The notes: generated from the sequence alone by a model not told the origin. DNA of 54,463 bases from an uncultured Collinsella sp. (GCA_900755685.1 CAAEHI010000039.1:1-54463), one strand, 5' to 3'. Counted from the first letter of the stretch, positions 43,042 to 51,925 are shown. A program made the numbers and translations.

Positions 43042-45039
43042 ATGGCAAAAAACACCGCAAACTATGGTAACGACAGTATCCGCCAGCTCAAGGACGAGGA
43101 GCGCGTACGCCTGCGCCCTGCCGTTATCTTTGGCTCGGACGGACTCGATGGCTGTGCACACGCTGCCTTCGAGATCCTGTCCAACGCCGTTGACGAGGCG
43201 CGCCAGGGCTACGGCAAGCTCATCACCCTTACCGCCTTTCGCGATGGTTCCATTCAGGTAGAGGACAACGGCCGTGGCTGCCCGCTCGACTGGAACCCTT
43301 CCGAGAAGCGCTTTAACTGGGAGCTCGTCTTTTGCGAGCTCTACGCCGGCGGCAAGTATAACAACAACCAGGGCGGCGACTACGACTTCTCGCTCGGTAC
43401 CAACGGCTTGGGCTCGTGCGCGACCCAGTACGCATCCGAGTACATGGACGTCACGGTTTGGCGCGACGGCAACAAGTACTCCCTGCACTTTAAGAAGGGC
43501 AAGGTCGTCGGTGCCAAAAAGAAGGCACTCGAGATTGAGCCCAGCGACGAGGATCGCACCGGCACCACCATTAAGTGGCGTCCCGATCTTGAGGTCTTTA
43601 CCTCCATCAGCATCCCCCACGACTGGTATCGCGAGACCATGCGCCGCCAGGCCGTGGTCAACGACAACGTGACCTTCCGCCTGCGTATCGAGGGCGACGA
43701 TGGCGAGTTTTCCGAAGAGGATTTTTGCTATCCAAAGGGCATCGAGGACTACGTGCTCGAGAAGGTCGGTACCGACTACCTCACCGAGCCCTTCTTTATC
43801 GAGGCCGACCGTCGCGGTCGCGATCGCGAGGACCTGCCCGACTACAACGTGAAGATTACCGCGTGCATGTGCTTCTCGCGCACCTTCATGATGCAGGAGT
43901 ACTACCACAACTCATCGTGGCTCGAGAACGGCGGTTCGCCCGAGAAGGCCGCCCGCAGCGCTCTGACCAGTGCCATCGATGCTTACATTAAGCAACAGGG
44001 CAAGTACAACAAAAACGAGAGCGGCATTAAGTGGCAGGATGTCCAGGACTGTCTGGTGCTGGTGACCAACTGCTTCTCCACCCAGACGTCCTATGAAAAC
44101 CAGACTAAGAAGGCCATCAACAACCGCTTTATCCAGCAGGCTATGACGGCCTTCTTTAAAGAGCGCCTCTCGACCTACTTGATCGAGAACAAGGACGCCG
44201 CCAACAAGATCATGGAGCAGGTACTCATCAACAAGCGCTCGCGCGAGAATGCCGAGAAGACGCGCCAGAGCATCAAAACCAACCTGCAGCAGAAGACCGA
44301 CATGGCCAACCGCGTGCAGAAGTTCATCGACTGCCGCTCCAAAGATAAGAACCGTCGCGAGATCTACATCGTAGAGGGCGACTCGGCAGCAGGCGCCATC
44401 CGTACGTCGCGCGATGCCGAGTTCCAGGGCGTTATGCCCGTCCGCGGCAAGATCCTCAACTGCCTGAAGGAGGATTATCCGCGTATCTTTAAGTCCGACA
44501 TCATCATGGACCTCATGCGCGTGCTGGGCTGCGGCGTGGAGATCAAAGACAAGCGCATCAAGAACCTCGGTGCCTTTGACCTGGACAACCTCAACTGGAA
44601 CAAGGTCATCATCTGTACGGATGCCGACGTCGACGGTTATCACATCCGCACGCTCGTGCTCACCATGCTCTACCGTCTGGTGCCCACGCTTATCGACGAG
44701 GGTTACGTGTATATCGCCGAGTCGCCGCTCTACGAGATCAACTGCAAAGAGAAGACCTACTTTGCCTACACCGAGCTCGAGAAGAACGGCATCCTCAAGG
44801 AGATTGGCGACCAGAAGTGCTCGATCAACCGCTCCAAGGGTCTTGGTGAAAACGATCCAGACATGATGTGGCTTACCACCATGAACCCCGAGACGCGTCG
44901 CCTGATCAAGGTGGAGCCCGAGGACGTCACCAAGATGGAAACCATGTTCAACCTTTTGCTGGGCAACGACGAGACAGGCCGCAAGCGCCATATCTCCGAG
45001 CACGGCAAGGAATATCTGGACCAGCTGGACCTGCAATAG
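43042..45039 (+). CDS. Type IIA topoisomerase B subunit (divergent gyrB/parE type)
   Basis: A 665-residue ATPase subunit: GHKL domain with ILSNAVDEARQG, VEDNGRGCPLDW and the Gly-rich LGTNGLGSCATQY; transducer domain; Toprim with EGDSAAGAIRTSRDAE and TDADVDGYHIRTL. The usual DxDxDGAHI motif has Tyr in place of Ala, and the sequence is clearly different from housekeeping GyrB. It pairs with the A subunit 45 nt downstream. It probably acts as topoisomerase IV or a second gyrase-like enzyme in chromosome separation; which one cannot be decided here. Confidence 0.93.
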   Translation: MAKNTANYGNDSIRQLKDEERVRLRPAVIFGSDGLDGCAHAAFEILSNAVDEARQGYGKLITLTAFRDGSIQVEDNGRGCPLDWNPSEKRFNWELVFCELYAGGKYNNNQGGDYDFSLGTNGLGSCATQYASEYMDVTVWRDGNKYSLHFKKGKVVGAKKKALEIEPSDEDRTGTTIKWRPDLEVFTSISIPHDWYRETMRRQAVVNDNVTFRLRIEGDDGEFSEEDFCYPKGIEDYVLEKVGTDYLTEPFFIEADRRGRDREDLPDYNVKITACMCFSRTFMMQEYYHNSSWLENGGSPEKAARSALTSAIDAYIKQQGKYNKNESGIKWQDVQDCLVLVTNCFSTQTSYENQTKKAINNRFIQQAMTAFFKERLSTYLIENKDAANKIMEQVLINKRSRENAEKTRQSIKTNLQQKTDMANRVQKFIDCRSKDKNRREIYIVEGDSAAGAIRTSRDAEFQGVMPVRGKILNCLKEDYPRIFKSDIIMDLMRVLGCGVEIKDKRIKNLGAFDLDNLNWNKVIICTDADVDGYHIRTLVLTMLYRLVPTLIDEGYVYIAESPLYEINCKEKTYFAYTELEKNGILKEIGDQKCSINRSKGLGENDPDMMWLTTMNPETRRLIKVEPEDVTKMETMFNLLLGNDETGRKRHISEHGKEYLDQLDLQ

Positions 45040-45084
45040 CAGCAAATCGATAACGACGGCCCATAAGAAGTTCAAGAGGAAATC

Positions 45085-47325
45085 GTGGCAAAGAAGAAGA
45101 CGAAGAACCAGCCCAAGAAAAAGCAGGTCAACGCCGAGAACGTCATCGGCCTGCACTCCGAGGTCACCGACCAGCCGATCACGCAGACGCTCGAGGTCAA
45201 CTACATGCCCTACGCCATGAGCGTCAACGTCTCGCGTGCGTTCCCCGAGATTGACGGCTTTAAGCCCTCGCACCGCAAGCTGCTCTACACCATGTACAAG
45301 ATGGGTCTGCTCAAGGGCGAGCGCCAGAAGAGCGCCAACATCGTGGGCCAGACCATGAAGCTCAACCCGCACGGCGATGCCGCGATCTACGAGACTATGG
45401 TGCGTCTGGCAACCGGCAACGAGGCGTTGCTCGCACCGTTCGTTGAGTCGAAGGGCAACTTTGGCAAGTATTATTCGGGCGACTTGAGCTACGCCGCTTC
45501 GCGTTACACCGAAGCCAAGCTCTCCCCCATCAGCGCCGAGATCTTCAAGGACATCGACAAGGACCCGGTCGACTTCGTCGACAGCTACGACGGCGCCATG
45601 AAGGAGCCACGCCTGCTGCCCACCACGTTCCCGAACATCCTCGTCTCGGCCAACAAGGGCATCGGTGTCGCCATGGCATCTGACATCTGCGGTTTCAACC
45701 TCAACGAGGTCTGCACCGCCACCATGCACTACCTGCAGGATCCCGACTGCGACCTGCTCGAGTACATGCCCATGCCCGACTTCTCGACCGGCGGCGAGAT
45801 TATCTACCGCCGCGAGGAGATGGAAAAGATTATCGAGACCGGCCTGGGCAGCTTCCAGATTCGCTCCCGTTGGCGCTGGATTCCCGAAGAGCGCATTATC
45901 GAGGTCTACGAGATCCCCTACACCACCAAGACCGATGTCATCATCGAGCGCATCGTCAAGCTCTCCAAAGAGGGCAAGGTCAAGGAGATCGCTGACATCC
46001 GCGATGAGACCGACCTCTCGGGCCTGCGCATCGCCATCGACCTTAAGCGCGGCGTCGACCCCGACAAGCTCATGGCCAAGCTCTATCGCTCGACCACACT
46101 GCAGGATTCGTTCTCGTGCAACTTCAACGTGCTGGTCGATGGTTACCCTCGCGTTATGGGTGTGCGTCAGATCCTGCACGAGTGGGTCAAGTGGCGTATT
46201 GAGTCCACGCGTCGCCGCATTAACTTTGACCTGGGCAAAAAGTCCGAGCGCCTGCACCTGCTGCACGGCCTCGAGGCGATCTTGCTCGACATCGACAAGG
46301 CCATCGCCATCATCCGCGGCACCAAGCTCGAAGCCGAGGTCGTGCCCAACCTTATGAAGGGTTTCGACATCGACGAGACCCAGGCCGAGTTTGTTGCCGA
46401 GCTTAAGCTCCGCAACATCAACGAGGAGTACATCCTCAACCGCACCAAGGACATCGCCAAGCTTGAGGGCGAGATTGCCGAGCTTGAGGAGATCCTCTCC
46501 AGCGAGGAGAACATCAAGAAGGTCATCAGCGACGAGCTGGCCGCAGTCAACAAGAAGTACGTGATGCCGCGCCGCACGGGCAGGATTGAGCCCCACGAGG
46601 TCATTGAGGTGAGCCTGGAGCCCGAGGTCGAGGAATATCCGGTTACCATCATGCTCTCGCGCGATGGCTACCTTAAGAAGATGACCGACCGCGTGCTTAA
46701 GAAGGCCACCACGCTCAAGTACAAGGACGGCGACAAACCCTTTATCGAGTTTCCGTCCTCCAACACCCACGAATTGCTGGTCTTTACCAACAAGAGCCAG
46801 GTGTACAAGTGCAAGGTTGCGGCGTTTGAGGACACCAAGTCGGCCCAGCTGGGCTCGTACCTGCCCACCGATCTTGAGATGGAACCCGACGAGAGCGTCA
46901 TCTGGGTCATCGACCCCGAGGACTACAAGGCCGACGTGCTGTTCGTCTTTGAGAACGGCCGCGTGGTGCGCGTCGCGCTTTCTGGATACGTCACCAAGAC
47001 CAACCGCAAGCGCCTTAAGAACGCCATCTACGGCGGCAGCAAGCTGCTGTATGCGCAGGTGCTCAAGGAGGACCGCGACATCGCGCTGGTCTCGAGCGAC
47101 TACCGCCTGATGAACATCAACACGTCGCTGCTCAAGACCAAGACGACTACCAACACGCAGGGTGTCCAGGCCTTTACGGCCAAGAAGGGCCGCTCGGTCA
47201 CCACCGTCGGCACAACCGAAGAGATCCTTGGCGCCGGCGTCTCGGCCGAGAAGTTCACCGCGCAGAGCCTCCCCTCCGCCGGTGCCCTTATGAAAGAAAA
47301 TGACATGCCAAGCCTGTTTGACTAG
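45085..47325 (+). CDS. Type IIA topoisomerase A subunit (divergent gyrA/parC type)
   Basis: A 746-residue DNA breakage-reunion subunit. The winged-helix/tower part is present: PYAMSVNVSRAFPEIDGFKPSHRKLLY, then YYSGDLSYAASRYTEAKLSP with the catalytic Tyr, and GVAMASDICGFN. A coiled-coil region lies at about 440-490, and the C-terminal region (about 500-720) has strand repeats like a beta-pinwheel. The basic N-terminal tail is Lys-rich. GTG start with AGAGGAAA upstream. The usual quinolone-site Ser/Asp context differs from GyrA. Ends at a strong terminator. Confidence 0.93.
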   Translation: MAKKKTKNQPKKKQVNAENVIGLHSEVTDQPITQTLEVNYMPYAMSVNVSRAFPEIDGFKPSHRKLLYTMYKMGLLKGERQKSANIVGQTMKLNPHGDAAIYETMVRLATGNEALLAPFVESKGNFGKYYSGDLSYAASRYTEAKLSPISAEIFKDIDKDPVDFVDSYDGAMKEPRLLPTTFPNILVSANKGIGVAMASDICGFNLNEVCTATMHYLQDPDCDLLEYMPMPDFSTGGEIIYRREEMEKIIETGLGSFQIRSRWRWIPEERIIEVYEIPYTTKTDVIIERIVKLSKEGKVKEIADIRDETDLSGLRIAIDLKRGVDPDKLMAKLYRSTTLQDSFSCNFNVLVDGYPRVMGVRQILHEWVKWRIESTRRRINFDLGKKSERLHLLHGLEAILLDIDKAIAIIRGTKLEAEVVPNLMKGFDIDETQAEFVAELKLRNINEEYILNRTKDIAKLEGEIAELEEILSSEENIKKVISDELAAVNKKYVMPRRTGRIEPHEVIEVSLEPEVEEYPVTIMLSRDGYLKKMTDRVLKKATTLKYKDGDKPFIEFPSSNTHELLVFTNKSQVYKCKVAAFEDTKSAQLGSYLPTDLEMEPDESVIWVIDPEDYKADVLFVFENGRVVRVALSGYVTKTNRKRLKNAIYGGSKLLYAQVLKEDRDIALVSSDYRLMNINTSLLKTKTTTNTQGVQAFTAKKGRSVTTVGTTEEILGAGVSAEKFTAQSLPSAGALMKENDMPSLFD

Positions 47326-47357
47326 GACGACGGCAGTCGAACTGGTCCAAGCCACAA

Positions 47358-47411
47358 ACCAACGGGGCCCGGAGCGCAGTAAATGCTGAGCTCCGGGCCC
47401 CGTTGGTTTTC
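47358..47411 (+). terminator. Strong intrinsic terminator of the topoisomerase operon
   Basis: ACCAACGGGGCCCGGAGC (47358-47375) and GCTCCGGGCCCCGTTGGT (47390-47407) are perfect 18-bp arms with a 14-nt loop, followed by TTTTCTTC. A clear forward terminator, the strongest in the window. Confidence 0.92.
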
Positions 47412-47508
47412 TTCTCAACTATTTTTTAACGCAGATAAATTGATTTCTGCTTATTTTTTCTGCGTAAAAAATGTCAGCGCCACTGCTTCGATGCCCTTTG
47501 GTCAGTCG

Positions 47509-47584
47509 TTAGCAAAACTTGCAAAAATTAGCAAAACTTGCAAAAATTAGCAAAACTTGCAAAAATTAGCAAAACTTGCAAAGG
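47509..47584 (+). repeat. Four tandem 19-bp repeats before the AAA ATPase gene
   Basis: The unit TTAGCAAAACTTGCAAAAA occurs four times head to tail at 47509, 47528, 47547 and 47566. The first three are identical; the last ends AAAGG and supplies the ribosome site. Each unit holds a small dyad GCAA-aac-TTGC. No spacers separate the units, so this is not a CRISPR array. The repeats end 7 bp before the ATG and look like binding sites for a regulator, perhaps the ATPase's own C-terminal winged helix. Confidence 0.9.
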
Positions 47585-47591
47585 AGCTACC

Positions 47592-48686
47592 ATGGAGTAC
47601 AGCAAGAACCCCTTTACCCCGACGTTCGGAAGCGTCCCTCCCTTTCTAGCGGGTCGCGAGCATATCCTGCGTGACATCAACCGTGGCTTTATCAACGGCC
47701 CGGGAGATCCCAACCTGTCGACCATTTTTACTGGCGCAAGGGGAACGGGCAAGACGGCGCTTCTCTCGCTCCTTTCAGAAACGGCGCTTGAACACGGCTG
47801 GATCGCAGCAAATGTCTCCGCCATGCCAGGCATGCTCGAAGATATTATCGAGCGAACCAAAGAAGCCGCAGATAGCTACCTCTCACAGCCTCACGCGCGC
47901 ATAAACGGTGTTCAAATTGGCGCAGTGGGCATCGATTGGACATATGCTCAAGAGGCTCAGGGCAACTGGCGCACGCGTATGAATGGCATCTTTAAGCAAC
48001 TCGAAAAACATGACATCGGACTTCTCATCACCATCGATGAAGTCACCGTCGATCTCGAAGAAATGCTTCAATTTGCCTCTGTTTACCAGCACTTTGTACG
48101 CGAAGGTAAAAAAGTTGCCCTACTCATGGCAGGACTGCCCTACAAGGTATCGGCGTTGCTGCGTAACGATTCCGTCTCGTTCCTCAGGCGTTCCCAATAT
48201 CATCAGTTGGGACGAATCACTGACGTTGAAATTGCAAACGCATTCCGCAAAACCGTTGAGGCCGGAGGCCGCTCAATCACGCCAGAAGCGCTCGAGGATG
48301 CCGTGAAGGCCGTCGACGGATTTCCCTATATGATGCAGCTCGTCGGATATCGCACATGGGATGTTTCGGAGAACTCGCCCAAAATCAGTGCACCTGATGT
48401 ACAGCAGGGTTCTCTGCTTGCCCGCATGGAGCTGCGCGATCGAATTCTCGAAACGACCTATCGGGAGCTTTCTGATAAAGACATTGAGTTTTTGCTCGCG
48501 ATGCTGCCCGATTCTGGCCCCAGCAGGGTCTCGGAGATAGCCAAACGCATGGGCGTCGCCAGCAACTACGCAAGCCAATACAAACGCCGCCTCCTGGAGG
48601 ACGGCGTCATTGGAGAGCGCGGGCGTGGTCTCGTTGGCTTTGACATTCCCGCGTTCAGGGAATTCTTGAACGAGAAGGCGTTTTAG
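47592..48686 (+). CDS. AAA ATPase with C-terminal winged helix (archaeal-ATPase/Orc1-like)
   Basis: A 364-residue P-loop ATPase: Walker A TGARGTGKT near residue 45, Walker B GLLITIDEVT near residue 150, a sensor-like VALLMAGLPYKV, and a lid segment. The C-terminal 80 residues form a winged helix (SRVSEIAKRMGVASNYASQY KRRLLEDGVIG in two parts). It belongs to the broad 'ATP-binding protein' COG1672 group, several members of which lie near mobile DNA. The ATG follows AAGGAG inside the last 19-bp repeat. No partner gene is adjacent. A truncated, frameshifted copy is at 33668-33902. Function unknown. Confidence 0.9.
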   Translation: MEYSKNPFTPTFGSVPPFLAGREHILRDINRGFINGPGDPNLSTIFTGARGTGKTALLSLLSETALEHGWIAANVSAMPGMLEDIIERTKEAADSYLSQPHARINGVQIGAVGIDWTYAQEAQGNWRTRMNGIFKQLEKHDIGLLITIDEVTVDLEEMLQFASVYQHFVREGKKVALLMAGLPYKVSALLRNDSVSFLRRSQYHQLGRITDVEIANAFRKTVEAGGRSITPEALEDAVKAVDGFPYMMQLVGYRTWDVSENSPKISAPDVQQGSLLARMELRDRILETTYRELSDKDIEFLLAMLPDSGPSRVSEIAKRMGVASNYASQYKRRLLEDGVIGERGRGLVGFDIPAFREFLNEKAF

Positions 48687-48714
48687 CACGCCGGAATTGT
48701 CCGCGGAAGCATCA

Positions 48715-48786
48715 ACGCATGGCAATCAGCATTCCTCTTGGTAAGGATAGCAAGCATTTTCCACCAACACCGATTGCCATGCGTTC
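48715..48786. repeat. Nested inverted repeat between AAA ATPase and flavodoxin genes
   Basis: Perfect 14-bp arms AACGCATGGCAATC (48715-48728) and GATTGCCATGCGTT (48773-48786) enclose 44 nt, inside which TTGGT-aa-GGA and TCC-ACCAA form a second stem. The two-level hairpin lies between convergent stops. It could be a terminator or a small dispersed element; there is no T-run. Confidence 0.6.
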
Positions 48787-48795
48787 TTCTTGCCC

Positions 48796-49326
48796 TTAGG
48801 CGAGCTTGCGAGCGAGCTCTCGCACCTCTTCCAACTTGGGCGAGGAGGCCATGCTGTCGCGCTCGGTCATACCGCTGATGGTGACAATGCCCTGGTCCTC
48901 CCACTTGCAGTACGCGCAGGCTGACTTGTACATAGCGATCGCCGCATCATAGACGCCCTCGCTGTGGCTATCGAGCAAAAGGGCCGTCTTGGTGAACGGG
49001 AAGCCCGTAGCACCGAAGGCGTACAGGCGGTCGATGGCGGCCTTCTCCTGCGCAGTGATATCAAACCAGTAGATAGGCGAAGCGAAGACAACCATGTCGG
49101 CGCCTTTCAGCGGCTCGATCACGTCGGCCATGTCATCCTTCTGCACGCAAGTGCCCTCATGGGCGAAGCAATACTGGCACCCCAAGCAACCAGCGATCTT
49201 TTTGCCGGCAACGCGGATGACCTCGACCGTATGGCCGGCCTCGCGCGCGGTCTCGGCAAACGCCTCAACCATGGTGTCGGTATTGGCGCCCTTACGCGGA
49301 CTGCCGCTCAATACAACGATATTCAT
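48796..49326 (-). CDS. Flavodoxin family NAD(P)H-dependent oxidoreductase
   Basis: A 176-residue FMN reductase-type protein. The N-terminus MNIVVLSGSPRKGANTDTM is the phosphate-binding loop; GCQYCFAHEGTCVQKDDM and FASPIYWFDITAQEKAAID fit the iron-sulfur flavoprotein-like branch with a CxxC. It reduces FMN, quinones or similar acceptors. GGGAGGGAG precedes the ATG. Single gene, convergent with the AAA ATPase. Confidence 0.93.
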   Translation of the reverse strand: MNIVVLSGSPRKGANTDTMVEAFAETAREAGHTVEVIRVAGKKIAGCLGCQYCFAHEGTCVQKDDMADVIEPLKGADMVVFASPIYWFDITAQEKAAIDRLYAFGATGFPFTKTALLLDSHSEGVYDAAIAMYKSACAYCKWEDQGIVTISGMTERDSMASSPKLEEVRELARKLA

Positions 49327-49343
49327 AGAAATCTCCCTCCCTC

Positions 49344-49370
49344 ATGCCGCAGGCGCGCGGCATATTTTTT
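49344..49370 (+). terminator. Possible orphan forward terminator
   Basis: ATGCCGC and GCGGCAT form a 7-bp stem with a 6-nt loop, followed by ATTTTTT. It points forward, but no forward gene ends here; it may be a leftover or act on an unannotated transcript. The rest of 49371-49562 shows nothing recognisable. Confidence 0.3.
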
Positions 49371-49562
49371 GTTTTAACCAAAACGTATGGAGTTATTCAA
49401 TCGCCTCGTTTCAGCTACTCCCACTCGACAATAGGAGCCACTGGCCAAAAGCCTGTCAACATCAAAACAAGTTTTCAATCTATCGATTCTACGTGAGGCA
49501 ATGGTCCTCATTTGATACCCGCGCTGTTTGCGCACTAGGGAGCAAAGGAATCTGGCCGCCGC

Positions 49563-49880
49563 TCAAATAAGATCACCGCCATCTTGCATAAACGACGCCA
49601 TGTTAAGGTGCCTGATGCCATCCCTCTCCTGCAATAGAGGATCAAGCGTGAACAAGTAGCGCGGATAACCATCCCTGATGTGGCCGAACGGCCTGTACTC
49701 GCGCTCCTCGACGCCTCTGTCGGCAATCGACATAGAGACCTGGATGTAGGCGTAAGCATTGCGCCTACGAGCGATGAAGTCACACTCGAGCTTCCCAATA
49801 CGGCCCACAGAAAGCTCATACCCGCGCGATGCAAGATAGAGGTAGATCTTCACGTCGGTATATACGCAAGATGCGCCCCC
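49563..49880 (-). pseudogene. C-terminal fragment of a DUF4143-type ATPase
   Basis: The frame reads VKIYLYLASRGYELSVGRIGK, LECDFIARRRNAYAYIQVS and ends RHLNMASFM. This is the nuclease-like C-terminal domain of AAA_14/DUF4143 ATP-binding proteins (about 400 residues in full). The P-loop domain and any proper start are missing. Upstream lies a short A+T-rich palindrome (about 49919-49942). Confidence 0.7.
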
Positions 49881-49898
49881 TTTTTTCTCAGCGTCCAT

Positions 49899-50206
49899 TT
49901 CATCAGTTATGGGGGTGCTTTTTTACATTTTATAAAAAAGCGTACCGATAACTTATTCCCACTCAGTTTCGAAAATCGAATGGTTTTGAAGTTTCGAAAG
50001 CGGCAGGGCACCATGCATAAGGGCATGTTGGGATCCGCACCAGTAAAACAGGAATTGACTCACGCGAGAAGGCGTCGCCCCGTCGCCTCGATGCGTGCGA
50101 CAGGCAGATTAGGTTTGGGGAGTAGAACGGCCCTTGCGCGAGGCGTGAATTGTAATCGATAAAGCCGAGCTTTGAGAACATGCGGTTTATCTCGTCGAAC
50201 GTTGAG
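49899..50206 (-). other. Degenerate region with a protein-like minus-strand frame
   Basis: Only one frame (minus, about 50230-49963) looks protein-like: FDEINRMFSKLGFIDYNSR, then NLICLSHASRRRGD. The first part faintly recalls the C-terminal winged helix of Crp/Fnr regulators. The open frame is continuous with no start and shifts relative to the small gene at 50207. I take it as a remnant. Confidence 0.25.
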
Positions 50207-50449
50207 TCAACAGGGGCTTGCGCCCCGTCGGCCGACTTGGCGACGCCCATGTCCATGATGCCGGGCACAAGTGTGAATGCGCCACGTGGAGGCGAAGGGG
50301 TCACCCGAAAGGTTGATGGTAAGCGAGCACCAGAGGTCAAGGTGGTCCTCGCCTTCCGGGTTTGTGAGGTCGAGGGCGAGTGCCCCTCCCTCGGTCGCGT
50401 ACAGCGGCGGCAGGCACTCGGCCAGCTCCTCAGTCATAAGCGCTTGCAT
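50207..50449 (-). CDS. Small hypothetical protein, possibly truncated by frameshift
   Basis: An 80-residue frame starting at ATG 50449, preceded by GGAGGGG. It begins MQALMTEELAECLPPLYATE and continues with DHLDLWCSLTINLSGDPF. The LPPLYATE phrase resembles DUF2958-type proteins carried by conjugative elements, but the rest does not match clearly. After about residue 57 the composition turns Arg-rich, and the neighbouring frame becomes protein-like, pointing to a frameshift near 50280. Confidence 0.4.
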   Translation of the reverse strand: MQALMTEELAECLPPLYATEGGALALDLTNPEGEDHLDLWCSLTINLSGDPFASTWRIHTCARHHGHGRRQVGRRGASPC

Positions 50450-50828
50450 GTCCGTCTCCCCTCCAGGCCACGTCGGACCCCTAGAATCTTCGCCCCGCGG
50501 GCAAAGCCTCGGCGCGCCCCATGGCATCTCGGCTTTGCCCCCTGCAATGTCGCGCAGCGGAGACACCACCTGAGACGGATGTCGATGCATCGAACCCGAG
50601 ACCGGGCGCGGCGGCGGGGAGCCTCTCGCGCGAACAATCTGCTCGATCCTGCCGCACCCATCTTAAAAAAGTTCGAAAAACGTTCAATCGTACGACATCC
50701 GTCGAACAGTCGGGGGTACACACCACTACAGAAGGCCCACGGAACGGGGGGCGAGATGGTCGGCGACGGGTTCAAGGCACTCTCCGGCCCCACGCTCCGC
50801 TAGGGAGGGCGTCGGGAGGGAGGCCGTA
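50450..50828. other. Intergenic region, no gene recognised
   Basis: All six frames are either interrupted or show only Arg/Pro/Ser-rich high-G+C composition. A forward frame ends KAHGTGGEMVGDGFKALSG at 50803, which may be the end of a lost gene, without further support. GGGAGG at its right end serves the PH-domain gene. Confidence 0.3.
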
Positions 50829-51290
50829 ATGGGTGAGAAGGACGAGCGGCCGGAGCGGGTGTTCCCCGGCAGGACAGACCCGTGGTTCATAGCGGCCATG
50901 GTGATTGTGGCGGGCGGTTTATCCGCGGCGTGTATCGCGTGTTTCCTGAGCTCGAGTCCCGCGCTCCTATGGGGCTGGTTCGCGCTGCTGCCCGTCCCGG
51001 CCCTCGTGGCCCTGGCCGCCCTTCCCGTCCGCAGCAACCGTCTCGAGCTCTGCGGCGACCGCCTCGTCGTCGTGTACGCTAGGATGCGTTCGGTGATACC
51101 CTACGCCCACGTGCGGGGCGTCCGGCGCACCAGGACGCTCTGGGCGGGGACGGCCAACTCGCTCGACCGCGTCTATATCGAGGCGCCCTACGACGGCGAC
51201 GCCATCGTCTCGGTGACCGACAACGATGCCCTCGTGGCAGAGCTCGAGCGTAGGTGCGGCCTGCGGCCCGGCTGCGAACAAGGCAACTAG
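50829..51290 (+). CDS. Bacterial PH-domain-like membrane protein
   Basis: A 153-residue protein with two membrane helices (about 20-42 and 47-66) followed by a small beta domain: RSNRLELCGDRLVVVYARM, IPYAHVRGVRRTRTLW, VYIEAPYDGDAIVSVTD and an end helix. This is the layout of short bPH2-type proteins, whose role at the membrane is unknown. GGGAGG precedes the ATG. It is intact but surrounded by decayed genes. Confidence 0.75.
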   Translation: MGEKDERPERVFPGRTDPWFIAAMVIVAGGLSAACIACFLSSSPALLWGWFALLPVPALVALAALPVRSNRLELCGDRLVVVYARMRSVIPYAHVRGVRRTRTLWAGTANSLDRVYIEAPYDGDAIVSVTDNDALVAELERRCGLRPGCEQGN

Positions 51291-51315
51291 CTTCGCAGGG
51301 CGGCTATCAGCGACT

Positions 51316-51717
51316 TGCTGCTCATCGTCATATCACGACGGTCAATTCTGGGTCGGGCTGGCGGAGCACGTCGAGGGCGGAAGGTATGGCGTCGCCCGCA
51401 TCGTCTTCGGCGCGGAGCCGTCCGATGAGGAGATTCTGCGATTCGTTACAAGCGAATGGGAAAAGTTCTCGTTCTTCGGCGACAAGGCCACTGAAACAAG
51501 CAAGCCCGCGAAGAACCCCAAGCGGCGCGCTCGCGAGGCAGCGAAAGCCCTTAAACGGCCCGCGGTGAGCACCAAGGCACAACAGGCGCTCGCGGCACAG
51601 CGGGAAGCGATGAAGCGGGAGTCGGCTCAAGCAAGAAGCCGACGCCGTGTGGAAAAGGCTGATGCGCGCTACGAACAGAGAAAACTGAAGCGCAAGCAGA
51701 AACATCGCGGGCATTGA
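51316..51717 (+). pseudogene. YjdF family (DUF2992) protein with shifted 5' end
   Basis: From about 51331 the frame reads YHDGQFWVGLAEHVEGGRYG, RIVFGAEPSDEEILRFV, then NPKRRAREAAKALKRP, STKAQQALAAQREAMKRE and ends KLKRKQKHRGH, the full YjdF pattern with its basic coiled C-terminus. Just upstream the expected LLLIV start is in another frame (TTGCTGCTCATCGTC at 51316), so one extra base near 51330 breaks the beginning. In Firmicutes the gene is controlled by an azaaromatic-binding riboswitch; none is seen here. Confidence 0.65.
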
Positions 51718-51878
51718 TCGCTATTTGCAGCAAGGCAAACCATATACAGCAGCGGCGCCAGTTCCACTTGAAGCCGACGCCGCGTAGACGCTGATGGTGA
51801 CGGCTATGCACGGGCACGGGCGCGCCACCGCACTTCACAGCTTGTTTCTCAAGTATTTGGGACGCACACGCGGCGTTC

Positions 51879-51901
51879 AAAAATGCGGAGCGACTCCGCA
51901 T
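51879..51901 (-). terminator. Intrinsic terminator of the toxin-like gene
   Basis: On the minus strand ATGCGGAG-tcg-CTCCGCAT is a perfect 8-bp stem with a 3-nt loop followed directly by TTTT. It stands about 25 nt after the restored stop of the gene at 51926 and supports a minus-strand transcription unit. Confidence 0.8.
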
Positions 51902-51925
51902 GGCTCGAGACTGAGCCGAGATGCC

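Noticed and set aside
43912..47418. Very long open frame antisense to the topoisomerase genes
   Set aside because: It mirrors the codon pattern of two certain genes; high third-position G+C keeps the opposite frame free of stops. No motif or ribosome site.
47509..47584. CRISPR array
   Set aside because: The 19-bp units abut each other with no spacers, and no cas gene is present.
51291..51330. yjdF-type riboswitch upstream of the YjdF gene
   Set aside because: Only about 25 nt separate it from the previous gene, too short for that RNA, and no matching stems are seen.
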